DNA of 64,000 bases from contig RPFO01000384.1 in assembly GCA_009746045.1 (NCBI GenBank), positions 283,837-347,836 on the forward strand. The letters run 5' to 3'. A program made the position numbers and the translations under genes. This document shows, one piece after another, positions 38,887-51,825 of the stretch. The notes beneath the pieces were generated by a model, which saw only the letters and a program-made list of their open reading frames with translations, did not search any database and was not told the DNA's origin. The number at the start of each line of letters is the position of its first letter. Within the stretch, counting starts at the first letter, position 1. This DNA comes from Mesostigma viride. Its lineage: Eukaryota > Streptophyta > Mesostigmatophyceae > Mesostigmatales > Mesostigmataceae.

Positions 38887-39946
38887 TGTTACGCCCTGGC
38901 TCCTCTCTATTAACCAAACGCCTAGCCTGACTTCACCTAAACTAGTGAGGTTACCTAGTGATGAGGAGGCCGGGCCCACTTCAAATGTTCCGCCGTCCAA
39001 GCCAAGTGTGTGACACTTTTTCGCTATTTTTGCAAAAATAAAATAAAATTTCGCACGAGTTCGCGTGATTTTCGCGTGATTTTCGCAAAATTTTCACACA
39101 TTTTCGCACGATTTCGCACGATTTCGCACAATTTTGCATGATTTCGCACGATTTCGCATGGATTTCAACCAAGGGTCGTTTTGGGGAGTGACGTTTGACA
39201 AAATTTCGCATGAATTCACACACGTTGTGCACATCAAACTTTTTTACCGTCGACATTTTTCACATGAAATTTCGCACGATTTCAGCAAATTTCGCACAAA
39301 TTCGCACGATTTCAGCAAATTTCACACGATTTCAGCAAATTTCGCACAATTTCGCACGATTTCGCACGACGAATCACTCTGCAGAGTGACGATCGTCGAA
39401 AAAGTCAAAAAAACGACAAAAAGTGTCACACTTTTCGGAACATTTGAAGTGGGCCCGGCCAGGAGCTATGTTGTGGAAAGACCTGGGACGTCGACTCTGT
39501 TCTCAATGCATTCTATTATAATACGCCATACACCGAATAAAACCAGGGTACTACGAAGGAAACAATACTACACTGCCATGACCCTAGCTAATATGTGTTA
39601 GTTCATAACACACGCCGGGTGCGATTCACGAAGGACAACCGCTGCATAAATGATCGCCGACATGCGTGTATGCTCGGGCCGACACCGACCCTCGCCTACA
39701 GGACCAACGCATGTCCACAAGGTTCAAACGGAGGATAAAGGACCACTACTAAAGTACGCAGCGCGGCGCGACTGCACCAAGCCACCATACTGTACGATTG
39801 CCACGTCACAAGGCCCGGTACCAACCGGCCAAAAAGGTCCTAACTACACGTAAGCTTAGGAAAGTCAACGGACTGTCTCGAAATGGCTGAGGCACAAAGG
39901 ACCTAATTTACGTCCGTAACAACAACAAAAGTTACGCGACGTAACA
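38887..39946 (-). repeat. Gypsy 3' LTR with nested element
   Basis: Own sequence is about 565 bp (38,887-38,967 and 39,465-39,946); the rest is a 493-bp inserted element plus duplication. Confidence 0.85.
38968..39460. mobile_element. 493-bp non-autonomous DNA transposon in LTR
   Basis: Terminal inverted repeats of 25 bp beginning GGCCGGGCCCACTTCAAATG, followed by a shared AAGTGTGACACTTTTT. Target duplication AGGA at 38,964-38,967 and 39,461-39,464, confirmed by the uninterrupted other LTR near 46,738. The inside is tandem TTTCGCACGA-like 11-13-bp units and codes nothing. Superfamily not identified; a 4-bp duplication is compatible with Sola- or Chapaev-like groups. Confidence 0.8.
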
Positions 39947-39968
39947 CCTCCCCCCCCACAAAGGTAGG
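39947..39968 (-). other. Gypsy polypurine tract
   Basis: On the minus strand a TGTGGGGGGGGAGG run ends directly at the 3' LTR's TGTTACG. Confidence 0.7.
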
Positions 39969-40924
39969 GAGCCCTCGCCCTACGTACACGGAGGAAACCA
40001 AAGGAGAAGGAGGATCTAAAGCACCCAACAAAGCCTATAACACAATCGACAGGCCATCCAAGGTACAAAGCACCAACATGTTAACTCGGTCTCCACCACC
40101 ACGCCGGGTGGTGTAGGGTTAGCCGTTAGCCAGCACCAAGCCTGGTGGGAGGTTCCCCTAACTGCCTGGAACAGAGTCCTTGCCGGGGGGGACGGCACTG
40201 GGCAGGACACACAGAGTAAACAAATCAGTACCAAGGACCAAGAACGACCAATCAACTGGCCAGAATATGAGGGCGACTCTATATACCGGAGGGACAACAC
40301 CCTCAGGTCGGGCAGGTAGAGCCCTCTGTCTACACTCCAGTAGCCTGATAAGTACCACGGGTGGCCAAAAACAACCCCCAGTGATGAGCAACATCAAGAG
40401 GGTTGTCATGCCTGTCTACAGGGAGGAATACAACCTCCCAAACGCCATCAAGATACATGCCGAGGAAACATGCCCAATAGTATTGATGATGTGTCAGGAC
40501 CACCTGTCCACGGGCCCAGTCAAGGAACCCGCACTGAAACTAGCGCACGAAGGGCTCTGCCGACGGCAGAAGGAGGGCGCGTAGGAGGAATCGATAGAAG
40601 ACCAGCTCACCACGAGCAACGGAGGTGAAAAACAAGTCCAGGAAACGCTCCACGTTGTCGGGCCACAGACGCACGTGCCGGATCTCACAACTCTCGCTAA
40701 CACGCGTTACCGAAGCTGAGGACTTCCCAACAGGAGCAATGCGCGGTTGGTGGATGACGGCGGCCGGAGGCGGGCGTGACGGAAGAAGCGGTGGCGGCAG
40801 GAGCGGCGACAGGGGAAGACGTCGTGGCCGGTCGGGCAGCTAGAGGTCCAATCACCCATGGCCGAATCATACGTATCCTCGGTAGTGTCAAACACCCACT
40901 TGCACGTCGACGCCTTGCCCAAAT

Positions 40925-41070
40925 CTGGATGACGCTAAGGCTCGGCCGCCTGAACAGGCGCGACGGAGGGAGCCACGGACGGAGCGACAGCAGCCGGCTG
41001 AGCATGCGCGACGGAGGGAGCCACGGACGGAGCGACAGCGGCTGGCTGATCAGGCGTCGTCTGACATGAT
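40925..41070. repeat. Tandem repeat of about 54 bp in gypsy
   Basis: Two to three units containing GACGGAGGGAGCCACGGACG and GAGCGACAGC. Confidence 0.55.
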
Positions 41071-42314
41071 GGCTGCGGAGGGCGGGGGACAACCAACCGA
41101 CCCACAGCCCGAGGAAATAACATGAAGGCAAGGAAGAAAAACAACTAGAGGTTGTGTAGGTTTTCACTCAACCAAACATAGGTAATCTTCCCAGTCACTA
41201 GTTACCAGACGGGTCCATTTACATAATGTCAAAGGGCTTCTTCTACCACTCTATTTAATCGCTCTACTAGGTGTGAGGAGGAGGAATGGTACGCAGTGCC
41301 AAACGCCACTTTAGTACCAAGAGCAGCAAAGAACTCTGTCCAAAAGTCCTAGGTAGACAACTTGTTCTTATCAGAAATAAAATGCCCATGGTAACGATAA
41401 ACGTTTAGAAGGTACAGCTGAGCACAGTCACTCGAGCAGTATGCTCCAAGGGACAAGGGACAAGGTGACAACGTCTAGTAAGGCGGTCTACAAACACGAG
41501 GATCTGCGCATCAATTGCCTTTGGCATTCTTTTTAAAGGGGCCCACCAAATCCAAAATAATGGAATCCCAAGGCAGTACAGGATCAGGGAGGGTACGAGG
41601 CTCGATCTGCTATCTGACCCACATTACTAGTTTTCATCTCCTGGCATGATTGGCATGTCCTACCAACATATTCATCCACATCAAGTGCTGAGGAGGGAGG
41701 GCCAGAAGTATGACGGGTTACCGAATCCCGCACACGCTTCCCGCCCTAGCTGGTGAGCAGCTAAATCATGTAACTCAAACAACAAGGACGAGCGGCAAAT
41801 AAGGGGAAAACACAAACGCCATTGCAGAGGATCATCCTTTAACAGCACATACAAGAAGCCACCCACAAACTTGCACGGGTACTTCCCGAATTTCCGAGGG
41901 TGCGAGGATACTGCGACTAAAGCTTCCAGCTCTAGGTGGCCGTAAACACTGATAAGACGCTCTAAATCTGACGTAGGATTGGCTACCTAGGTATCTACAT
42001 AAGGTTAACAAGACACCCACAACTTTACCAAAAAGAATTTTATTAGTATCCTCCCCCCCCACTGAGATGACAGGTGTGCCCTCACACCGAAGAGAAAAGC
42101 CCACATGAGAGAGGAGATCAGGAAAACGAACACAGGTATGGAAAAGGTAGTCCTGTATATACTGCCCGTCATGAGGGAAGTCACCATAAGGGAAAACACC
42201 AAGAAGAGGAGTAGGAACGAGGGTGGTAGTGAGGACATCTAGATCCTCGAAAACGGAATAGTCAGGACGTCGGGATAAAGCGTCAGGGACAATATTATCT
42301 ACACCCTTGATGTA

Positions 42315-42659
42315 TTACAATTTAAAGGGGGCGAATTGCGCACGGAATTCCATCCACCGCGCTTGCCGAGGAGTGAGGTTAGGTTGTGACAGGAGGTGAA
42401 TCAGAGGACGATGGTCGGTTTGAATAACCAACCGGGAAGGGTCAACATCACAAGGCTCACTGATACAGACATCAAACTGGGCACCTTTAAGGAAATGTTG
42501 CCATGCATGACAGCAGTATACCACAGCCAATAACTCTTGTTGGTGAACAGGGTAGTTGCGATCAGCAGGTAACATAGTCCTAGAGATGTGTTCGATGTGT
42601 TGCAAACCATGACCTTGGTCTCGGAGGAGAACACCCCCAAGGGCTACCTTACTAGTCAA
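42315..42659 (-). pseudogene. Gypsy RNase H remnant
   Basis: A 114-residue frame with VALGGVLLRDQ, YPVHQQELLAVVYCCHAWQ and TDHRPLIHLLSQPNLTPRQA, the standard gypsy RNase H landmarks. Fossil. Confidence 0.75.
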
Positions 42660-43870
42660 TAGCTAATACAAACAGTTTCGAGGTATCTGGCAAGACGAGG
42701 ATCGCAGTCTGCTGACAACAAAAACTTCAACCACGCAAAAAGGAAAGGACTATTTAGCTCACTCCTTCCTAGTCACCGTGATTGATAAGGAACCTATTTC
42801 CACGGTAGGAGGGGTCTCAATAGAGGAGGAAGAAAACCCCGTTCGTGGGTTGGAGAAGGTAAAGGAGTAAGAAGTATGTCAGGGATATGAGATGGAGAAG
42901 GAACAGCTTCTGTACGAATTGTAGGAGGACCTGAAGGACGAGGATGTATTCCTACTATGTCGGTTTGACCATACCAAAGACATGAACTGCTGATGAATGT
43001 CTCTTTGATACCAAAGACAGATGCTGTGCTTCTTCAAAGAGGTGAAACTTCTTATACCTAATCACGTAAACGGAGGGGTTATTAATCACAGTACGTGCAT
43101 CAGCCCAAGAAAGGAAAATACTAGACCATGAGGAAGTGATGTCTGCATAGTACTTTGCACGGCTATTATCATAATCAACTTTACAATAGTCTGTAACTAG
43201 GCTGAATTCGCCATTGGGCAGAGGGACTAGCAAAATACTGGTAGAATATGGGGAATTACTAGGATCCCTTAAATCTGCTTCTAATAACGACACAAGTATT
43301 TGTTATAACTCTTATAATTCGGAGGGGCCCATACGAATGATACGATACATCGGAGAAAACCACATGAGGAGGGTATGAGGGAGTCTTTTCTTCAAAGACC
43401 CGAGAGGAATCTATAATAGACATGTAACGGACTTTATTGGTAAGACACGGAGGAACATACGCAATAAAACATATATTGTCATTGTTGGTCATTAATGACC
43501 AGCCATAGGATATACGAGGATCACCGGGTAACTCAATAGGGGTTACATCTACTAAGGATAAATTCTCTACCCTACAGTGTCGTTCCGGCAACAGGGCATA
43601 TAGGTGCTATCAGGGAACCAGGTAACAGCTAGCCTCCGGCCCGAGGCTTACTATAACCATGGTGTCATGTTCTCGTCAGAAGGCAACAATTGTGAAAACG
43701 CTAGTTGCCCAAATCTGAGATTCCGCGGAACACAGAAAGAAAGCCTAGAAGCTACCAGCAAGGAATCGAGCCTAGGACCATAGTGTTATAATTTATAGTG
43801 ATTTTATGGCCTTGATGCCAATCTAAGCCCAACAATACATCAACAATCGTTATTGGGCCTATGGTCGCCA

Positions 43871-44182
43871 CTAATTTAATCTGGCGACCCTGAACGAGGA
43901 GTGGTAAGGATACAGTCCCCTGAGAGTGACTAGTGCGACCATCAGCGTATATAGTGCACAGTCACATGAGAGGCATGAGGGATGGCTACTATGTAATCCT
44001 AGTCTCCTAACAAGGGCCTCGCTCACAAAGGAGCTGGCAGCCCCACTATCTACGAGGACAGAAACATTGAGGATACTATGAGGATGCAGAAAAGGGTCTA
44101 CCACGGTAGTAGGAGCGGTAAGGCCACCATTTAGACACATCAAAGGACGAACACGTAGGGGTGCAGAGGATGCAGCATCCAC
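43871..44182 (-). pseudogene. Gypsy aspartic protease remnant
   Basis: A frame with a VLVDSGAASSFVSEAL stretch, the D-S-G active-site form of retroelement proteases. Fossil. Confidence 0.65.
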
Positions 44183-44271
44183 AGTAGTGACAAAAACAGG
44201 TAAACAAAAATTTTCTGAGCTTCCAAGGGTACTAGCTGAGGACCTGACCAGGCTACCCCCTGCTAACAGGT

Positions 44272-45899
44272 CTACTGTTTTCCCTCCCCCCCCACATCAT
44301 CCAAGGGAACGAACCCTGGAGGAAACCCGGGTGAGAAGGCCATTGCTGGAGAATCACGCGGGTATTGAGAGGGGACGGCATCCTGATCAGACTGGGGATT
44401 CACTAAGGAGCCTGTCTGTACAGCATTTAACCTAGAGGGTTGAGGAGCAGAAGAGGAACGACCCGAGGGTGGGCGAAGGGGAGAGGCCCGCTGAGGAGTA
44501 CGCGGAGGGCGGGCATTGGGATGAGGGGGGGCTCCAGAAAGAAACTTGGGGCACTCCCTCTTAAGATGGTCCACGTCATGACAGTGATAACACGTGATGT
44601 GAGACACATCCAATGCAGATACATCTGTAACACAAATATCTAATTCTTCTACATATGCCTCTTCTTCTTCAGGGGTGAGGACAAGGTTATGGACCCTAGT
44701 ACGGACAGGAGCAGGAGCATACATAAAATCAGCAACACGGAGGAGATGGGTACGAACAGCAGCCAGAGGAAGGTCACGAAAACGATAGGCAGAAAACTGT
44801 TAAGGCGCTCTTGCCAATCAGCGTCTGGAGGAACTACATGATTTTCCAAACTCCTAAACAATTCTGCAACTGAGTTAGGGTATGCATGGGACGCGAGGGA
44901 CTCACATTGAACAAGGGTGGCAAGGGCAGGAGCCACACACGTGGTAAGGTAATGAGGGACAAGAACAGCATCAGGGAGTTTCCACCTATAATACTGTTCC
45001 CAAGAGGCCGTCTGCTGAGTGAGGAGCATAAGAAAGATGAAAATCTGCTGAGGAGTGGAACTGGTATCTAACTTAGGCACACTAGCAAAGATGGGAAGGA
45101 GAGGGGGCTTAGATGCACGAGAAGGATCAGTTTTATCCATAGGCCCACTCTTTTTCACAGGCACATACTCAGGCAATAACCAATTATGAGGAGCACGATA
45201 GGTCTTAGGAAGAGGATGTGAGGGCACCACAGAGTCAGGGTGGTGACCCGAGGTGTGAGGAACAATATAGGCTTCTCTGATTGTGGAATAGGAAAAATGA
45301 TCATAGTTTTTATCATGGAGAGGCAGGGTGCTAAAATCCTGATTAATCTCTAACTCTGCTACACGTGAGGGGATTTGGGCTGCCTCATAGGCCGTATCAG
45401 GGTATGCCCAGGAAGCAGGAGGATGTGTAGGAATGGCAGTAGGATACCCACTAGGGCCCACAGGAGCGAGACTACGTACACCACGAGGGGCTGACACCTA
45501 AGGAGCCTGAGAGGGTATAGACACAGAGGGATTCCCAGCATTACCAGGAGGAATAGCAGAGGGTGGGGCAATAGCCCTAGTACGCGCCTCAAACGTAGGA
45601 GGAGAAATAATAGGTGAACGGTGAAAGGACGGAGTAGAGGGAGTACTGTCAGAACGTACACTCTGAGACGGAGGAGTCAAGTGATGGACAGTGTCCAAGG
45701 AATCACGTCTATTACCCATAGCCAATTGAGGAGTACCAGAATTTACACCAAGAGTAACACCTGAGGAACGTTGGTTAATGGGAGACATACCCCCACCAAG
45801 AGACGTTTGAGAGGACATGTTTGATGTGCAAATGAAAGAAATACATTGGACGAGGAAAGGTTGAAAATCTGAACAAGGATAAGATAAAAATCTGGTCAA
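44272..45899 (-). pseudogene. Gypsy gag remnant with zinc knuckle
   Basis: Several frames in gag position; a CCHC knuckle (C-x2-C-x4-H-x4-C, starting CYHCHDVDH) near 44,590. The upstream part is Pro/Ser-rich then helical. Fossil with a few breaks. Confidence 0.6.
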
Positions 45900-46100
45900 G
45901 GATAAAATAAAAATCTGACCAAGGCTAAAATAAAATCAGATCAAGGATAAAAGAAAATCAGGTCAAGGAGGAAATAAAATCAGATTAAAGGGGCATGACC
46001 AAAAAACAAAGGAAAGTGGCTACCACTTTAGCAAGGAAAAAGGAAAGAATAATATAAAATCTGATCAAGGATAAAATAAAAAGGAAACCAAGGAAAACAC
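45866..46100. repeat. AT-rich tandem repeat in gypsy 5' leader
   Basis: About eight degenerate units of GATCAAGGATAAAATAAAAA, roughly 24-28 bp each. Confidence 0.6.
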
Positions 46101-46640
46101 TTAAGCATTATTGTATCTTATTGTTACCGAAATGCCGAGGACGCCTGAAACCAGCGCCTGTTGGTAAATAAACATCCGGCTCAAGATTCTGCACGAGGAA
46201 GCATACAAGAAAACACAGCAGCATGCACGGAAAAGAGGTGTAGTCTAAAGAGACGCTAATCGTCCCACTATCCAGCCCTATTGAACCGTCCATCCTAGCT
46301 AACGTAATCAAACAACATTCCAAGGAAACGCGTGTATACAAAGGAAGAAAAGGAGCTAACCCACTGAACCGGCTAACCCACTAGCTAACGTCAAACAGCA
46401 CCCAGCAAGGAAATGCACACACAGAAGGAAAAGGAAAAGAAACTAGCTACGTGAGGAGTTCATCCGCTTTGAGCAGGTCTAACTTCTAGGCAGGGCGTGT
46501 CCCGAATCGGGCAGCACTACCCCCCTAGCTTGCAGGCGACCCGCCCATTACCTGTCAAGAGGTTGTCTTCTTTTGTGCCCTGGCCGCGGAAGGTCTCTGG
46601 CGTATAAGGTGACTGCAAGGGAATATCGTCGCGTCCACCT

Positions 46641-46658
46641 AAACTATCTCCGCTACCA
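46641..46658 (-). other. Gypsy primer-binding site
   Basis: One base inside the 5' LTR the minus strand reads TGGTAGCGGAGATAG. TGGTAGC/TGGTATC with GGAG is the complement of an initiator-Met tRNA 3' end, the common primer. Confidence 0.6.
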
Positions 46659-46659
46659 T

Positions 46660-49004
46660 TGTTACGCCCTGGCTCCTCTCTATTAACCAAACGCCTAGCC
46701 TGACTTCACCTAAACTAGTGAGGTTACCTAGTGATGAGGAGCTATGTTGTGGAAAGACCTGGTGTCCCAATGTCCAGGAAAAGGCCTCAATTGAGGCCTT
46801 TTTTATATTGGGTGTTGCATGCAGCCATACAACTTTTTTCCAAATATGAGCATAGGCCATGCATTATTATGATTGTTTTGGGGTTGCCAGCACTTAACAT
46901 CAGTCATATAGCCCCAATACCTATTTAATTATGATTTAACAAAACAGGGTGTCGCTGCGGTGGCACCATAAACACAGCATGACCATAGATGCAAGCAGAA
47001 AAAAGGCGCTAGTACTCAGTTCCCTCTGCCTCTTAGGTGTCTTTTGGACCTTACGAGGTTTCCCCACAACACGGTAAGCATGGCATGACATGGCATGCTC
47101 CCCAAGGGACGCCTCATACACTATTGCACGGCCGGGGCTGTCGCGCAGCACTGCAGGCAGCAACAGCCTGCCATGGGTACTGCACGTAACCATGAGGAAT
47201 CCAAAGCCTCTATTACAAACACGCACAAGGATCATGCATTATAATGATAGGTGTGACCTTCCAAGCGCTTAGCTTCACTCACATAGCCCCAATATCTACG
47301 TTGTTACGGTATATTCTGACAGGGGTTTGCTGCCGCGGCAGCAGATGAACAGCACATGGCAAGATATACAAGCATAACTGGACACCATTTGCACTGTCTT
47401 CTAGACCTCTAGCTTGATTTTAAGCTTTGCAAGGGTTGCCTGAGACATGGCCAGCATGGCAGGAACTGCCATGCTTCTTATGGAAAGCAAACACGTCTAC
47501 TCGGTGGGGGCCAGCCGCAGAGCACTGCACGAAGTAATATAGCCTGCCTTACGTCACCTCGGCACTAGGCGCCGATAGGCAGCTAAAAACTGGCGATATC
47601 ACAAGCAAATCGATGCCATTCCCTTTCTACCCCCAGGACGCACTTACCTTTCACACCCCTCACACCCGGGATCACTAAGCACGCATATGCGTTGGCGCTG
47701 AACGTGGCTGCATCAGAAAAGCTGTTCAAGCTCGGCGTTTTCATGTTGTCCGGAAGCGATGCAGCCCGCTAATCTGGCCGGACAGACGCTCCATGCGTCG
47801 TCCATTGACGTATGAAAGCGGCTGCAGCGGCCTCACCAGCGCTGTTCGCATAATTGCGCTCCCATATCTGGGGGCGCGCGCGCGTTTATTGTCCGCAAAC
47901 CAGTTTTTCCTAGCTAAAAACACCCCTTCCTCTACCTATGGATTCACGACAAAAGGCTCGAATATAACCAGCGCCCCTTTAGTCACGGCTGCCCCAACAT
48001 CCCCCCCGCCGTTCCGCTAGTCTCCTTCCCAACATATCGAAGCATCGTCCTGCTGGCAGGCGCACTATCAACGCCATCTACGCCCCATCTGAACTTCACT
48101 AACCTGGCATTCAGCACTCAAATAACGACCCCACGAATTTATAAATCGACTTTTGACACATTTAGCGGTCGGGCTAGCTTCAAGGATAAATTATCTGCCC
48201 AACGCGCTCCATACTGCTCGAAATGATGCACGAACGTGGCCATACGGTCCATTTTACTCGAGGCCGCCATGGTCGTGCATTCGTGAAAATTCCTCGTCCC
48301 GTTGCACGAAAGTGGCCAAAATAGGTACTTTTCCACCTCACGTATTTTTCAGTAACCGTCGACCCCTGTCGACCCCAACGGGTCAGGACGCTCAGCACAT
48401 GTACCAGATTCGCGCCACTGGGGCCGGACGACCCATAGGACCGGTCCTTCCCGCCAAAATACCGTACTTTGTGAGATCTTGGTAAAAAAGGCCTCAATTG
48501 AGCCAAAAGGCCTCAATTGAGGCCTCTGGACAAATAGACACTGGGACGTCGACTCTGTTCTCAATGCATTCTATTATAATACGCCATACACCGAATAAAA
48601 CCAGGGTACTACGAAGGAAACAATACTACACTGCCATGACCCTAGCTAATATGTGTTAATTCATAACACACGCCGGGTGCGATTCACGAAGGACAACCGC
48701 TGCATAAATGATCGCCGACATGCGTGTATGCTCGGGCCGACACCGACCCTCGCCTACAGGACCAACGCATGTCCACAAGGTTCAAACGGAGGATAAAGGA
48801 CCACTACTAAAGTACGCAGCGCGGCGCGACTGCACCAAGCCACCATACTGTACGATTGCCACGTCACAAGGCCCGATACCAACCGGCCAAAAAGGTCCTA
48901 ACTACACGTAAGCTTAGGAAAGTCAACGGACTGTCTCGAAATGGCTGAGGCACAAAGGACCTAATTTACGTCCGTAACAACAACAAAAGTTACGCGACGT
49001 AACA
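46660..49004 (-). repeat. Gypsy 5' LTR with nested element
   Basis: Own sequence 46,660-46,762 and 48,541-49,004, the remainder being a 1,778-bp insertion. Near-identical to the other LTR. Confidence 0.85.
46763..48540. mobile_element. 1.78-kb non-autonomous DNA transposon in LTR
   Basis: Ends TGTC...GACA with imperfect inverted repeats (TGTCCAG and a subterminal 18-bp palindrome AGGCCTCAATTGAGGCCT, doubled at the right end). Target duplication CTGG at 46,759-46,762 and 48,541-48,544, confirmed by the uninterrupted other LTR. No coding region is supported inside. Superfamily not identified. Confidence 0.75.
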
Positions 49005-50237
49005 GAGACCAGCCAGTTCAGCTTACCCCGCAGAGAACCACACTCAGCAGGCTGAATATACTGACTAGTAAGGGATGAAATCTGAGTGATGAGCTCCTGA
49101 ACATAGTCCCCCGCTGCACGCAGCGTCATCACATATCTGCCAGAGGCATCCTTGGTGAGCATAGTGTCGACGCCACAGATCTTGACATACTTGTCCAAGA
49201 CGCGGCGAATGACCTTGCCGACCGGGAAGTGCTGAGCAACAGTGGCACAAAACCAGTCTAGCCACGTCGGTGTGGGGCCCATGCAGTCCACATCATCGAC
49301 ATGAATGAACACAAAAACTGGCTGCCCCTCCCATGAGCCAACAAACAGAGAGGGGTCCAGGTCATGATAGTACATGTGCATCACATCAAGCAAAAGACGC
49401 TCGAGGCAAAGGCGCCAAATCCGAGGACCTGTCACAGTACCTTCAACACCCTTCAAGAGACGGAGAAACTTCTTGCCCATGATAGGCTGCCACAAGGGAG
49501 GACAGCGCACATACAAGCGGGTCGTGCCAGCCCACACATTCTCAGCGAGCTTGGGATCACCATTCAAAAAAGCTTAAATTGCTGAAATCCATGAGGGCTG
49601 ACTCATACGGAAGTCCCTTGTTGAGCTGGCCTAGGTAGAAGGACAGGACCATGCGCCAATTATCCTTGATCAACCCAGGTGCTGAGATGGCATTGTCCGG
49701 AAGATCACTAGTACCTGAAAATTCTAGGACCACCGGGCGAACAAAAGGCACCCTAGTTGTTGTGTCAGGCACCAACTTACGCTCCAAAGTCCACTTGTGG
49801 CGCAAAAGGCGAGCACCACTGGGCACTTCATCAACCGGTTCAACAGCACGGTATGCAAGCCACCTTTCACCTGACGCAATAATGGCCTTAGTCCACCCAT
49901 CTAGCCCCTCCTCCGTTTGACACTCCACGTCAGCATCATGGTAAGAGATAGGGCTTTGGGTAGCAACATCATGACGTCCAATGCCGAGACTAGCCAAGCT
50001 AGGACGTTTAGGAAGCAACAACTGAGTTACCAACGGCACATCACTCTCACGGGCATAGTTCACGTTCCGAATGTTGCCTATGACAGCAACAAGTTGGCAG
50101 TCGGACATGACAGCATAGTCCTCAAGAGGCAGATCAGCATGCCCCTCCCGTCGCAAGCAGGTGGAGTTTACCCAGACATCCTCCCGTACAAGGAAGTTCT
50201 GACTAAGGATTGGGGGACCACTATACCCTTCCACCAC
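48923..50237 (-). pseudogene. Copia-B reverse transcriptase region
   Basis: Frames with copia RT features: a DEVPSGARLLRHKWTLERK start region, GVEGTVTGPRIWRL, and VFIHVDDVDCMG for the catalytic strand. Ends at the gypsy insertion (49,005). Broken. Confidence 0.7.
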
Positions 50238-51825
50238 GCAAAACTAGCACCCCCATAACATTGACATCAATGACACCAAGGACAGGGAACTTCGTTGAGC
50301 CAGCAAAATCAGTCACACACTCCCAGTGCACTGAGGGTCTCACAGGATTGCAGTGCAGGGATGAGACAATGGAGGTTCTCGCCTGCGTATCTACCAACAT
50401 CCTCATACCATGCTGATCACACAGGGTACCAAATGCGGATACCATCGCTGCCTTGACGGGATTTTGCAAAGCGTCTGTAGGAGGTTTACGCATCAACCTT
50501 TCTACAGCAAGGGTGAGAAAGCCCTTACGGCTTGGGCGCTCAAGACACGAACTGCCCTGAGTACTATCCCTACCAACGCAGGGATCCTCCCGACCAACGC
50601 CAGAAGGGGGGAGGTTAGGCAAGCTGTCGCGCAAGCTCTCTGCCTGTTCTACCCCTAGGGTGTGTAAGTGGTGTGCTACCACAGCAACATCATCATCATA
50701 GTCCCCACTCTGCAACTCCAACTCAGCTTCCCCACTAGGCGCGCTAGTACCACTGTCCCCTGCATTGCCACATACAGGAGCCGAAGAGGAAGGAGGAGTC
50801 ACAGTGCTAGAGAGCCTGCTAGGGTCGGAGTACAACTCCAACACTCTAGACCAAGCCTCCACATCACGCATGTAGGGCTTCACCCTATTCCAAGCCATAG
50901 TGACCTCAGTGCCCTCATAGTCCACCACGCATTTACGCATAGCAGCATCACAAGAAATGACCTTGGCTGGACCAAGCCACCTGCCACGCTTACCCAGGGC
51001 ACCTTCCTTGTGCAGCCAAACATCATGCCCCACACTGGGCTCATAAGCCCCACGTCGCCTATCCAACTGGACAAGGCGCTGAAAACGGGATGCTAGGTGG
51101 TCTTTGTACACATCCACCACCACATCGTGATATTGGCCAAACTGCAAACCCTCGGCAGTCACCAACACCCCATCCTGTGTCGACATCAGCACACGGTTGT
51201 TCAAACTTCGACACACGGCAAGTGCCCACAAGAGCCGACTAGAGAATTCACTGTGTGGCATGTGGTCCCCACGTCGGGTAGCAAGCAGCTTAAACTCCTG
51301 TACCGCTCTCTCCGCTATCCCTTGTGACTCGTGGTCCTCACGCCCCACTGTTCCCACAAACTCATATCCAGGTTCCTTGGCAGCCCACTTGAATTGCTGA
51401 TCAAACTGCATCCCTGTAACCATGCTAAACATGGAGTCCAACAGGTCTATCCCCTCAAGGAGGTCCCCAACATGCTGTGACTTGAGTGGGACAACTGAAA
51501 CAAAATGGGAAAATCTGTCTATTTCCAGCAAGTAGACAGCCTGGTCCTGGAACAAAATGTCACACACCAAGTGACCACGCTCAAGGGGTGGATGTTTGAC
51601 ATGCCTACGTGCACGCTTAGGCGCAGTGGACTGACACTGGTGACAACCACTGTACATGGACTGCACCGTGCTAGCCAACTTAGTCCCCGGTGCCAATGCC
51701 CGTGCAAAACGGATAGCGTGGGTCCCATGGCCTAACACATGATGCAAGCGTGCAGCAACAGCAGTCAAGGAAAGGACTTCACCTGGTGTGGCCAGTGACC
51801 CCCCATCGTCACGGTCAACGTGCAT
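50221..51825 (-). CDS. Copia-B integrase region
   Basis: A 534-residue frame: zinc-binding head (H-x3-H, GCHQCQS), integrase core with VCDILFQDQ, later DQQFKW and REDHESQGIAERAVQEF carrying the D, D and E positions, then a C-terminal domain and an aspartic-protease-like VDTQARTSIVSS near the end. Part of a broken element. Confidence 0.7.
   Translation of the reverse strand: MHVDRDDGGSLATPGEVLSLTAVAARLHHVLGHGTHAIRFARALAPGTKLASTVQSMYSGCHQCQSTAPKRARRHVKHPPLERGHLVCDILFQDQAVYLLEIDRFSHFVSVVPLKSQHVGDLLEGIDLLDSMFSMVTGMQFDQQFKWAAKEPGYEFVGTVGREDHESQGIAERAVQEFKLLATRRGDHMPHSEFSSRLLWALAVCRSLNNRVLMSTQDGVLVTAEGLQFGQYHDVVVDVYKDHLASRFQRLVQLDRRRGAYEPSVGHDVWLHKEGALGKRGRWLGPAKVISCDAAMRKCVVDYEGTEVTMAWNRVKPYMRDVEAWSRVLELYSDPSRLSSTVTPPSSSAPVCGNAGDSGTSAPSGEAELELQSGDYDDDVAVVAHHLHTLGVEQAESLRDSLPNLPPSGVGREDPCVGRDSTQGSSCLERPSRKGFLTLAVERLMRKPPTDALQNPVKAAMVSAFGTLCDQHGMRMLVDTQARTSIVSSLHCNPVRPSVHWECVTDFAGSTKFPVLGVIDVNVMGVLVLRGGRV

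Larger units (their letters stand above)
38887..49004 (-). mobile_element. Gypsy element (Ty3/gypsy LTR type)
   Basis: LTRs 38,887-39,946 and 46,660-49,004, each enlarged by a nested DNA element. Ends are TGTTACG and GTAACA, flanked by the 5-bp duplication GAGAC (38,882-38,886; 49,005-49,009). A polypurine run adjoins the 3' LTR and an initiator-Met-like primer site adjoins the 5' LTR. Internal order on the minus strand is gag with zinc knuckle, protease, RT traces, RNase H, integrase traces. Heavily broken (well over ten breaks), yet the LTRs differ at only about two sites outside the insertions. Confidence 0.85.
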
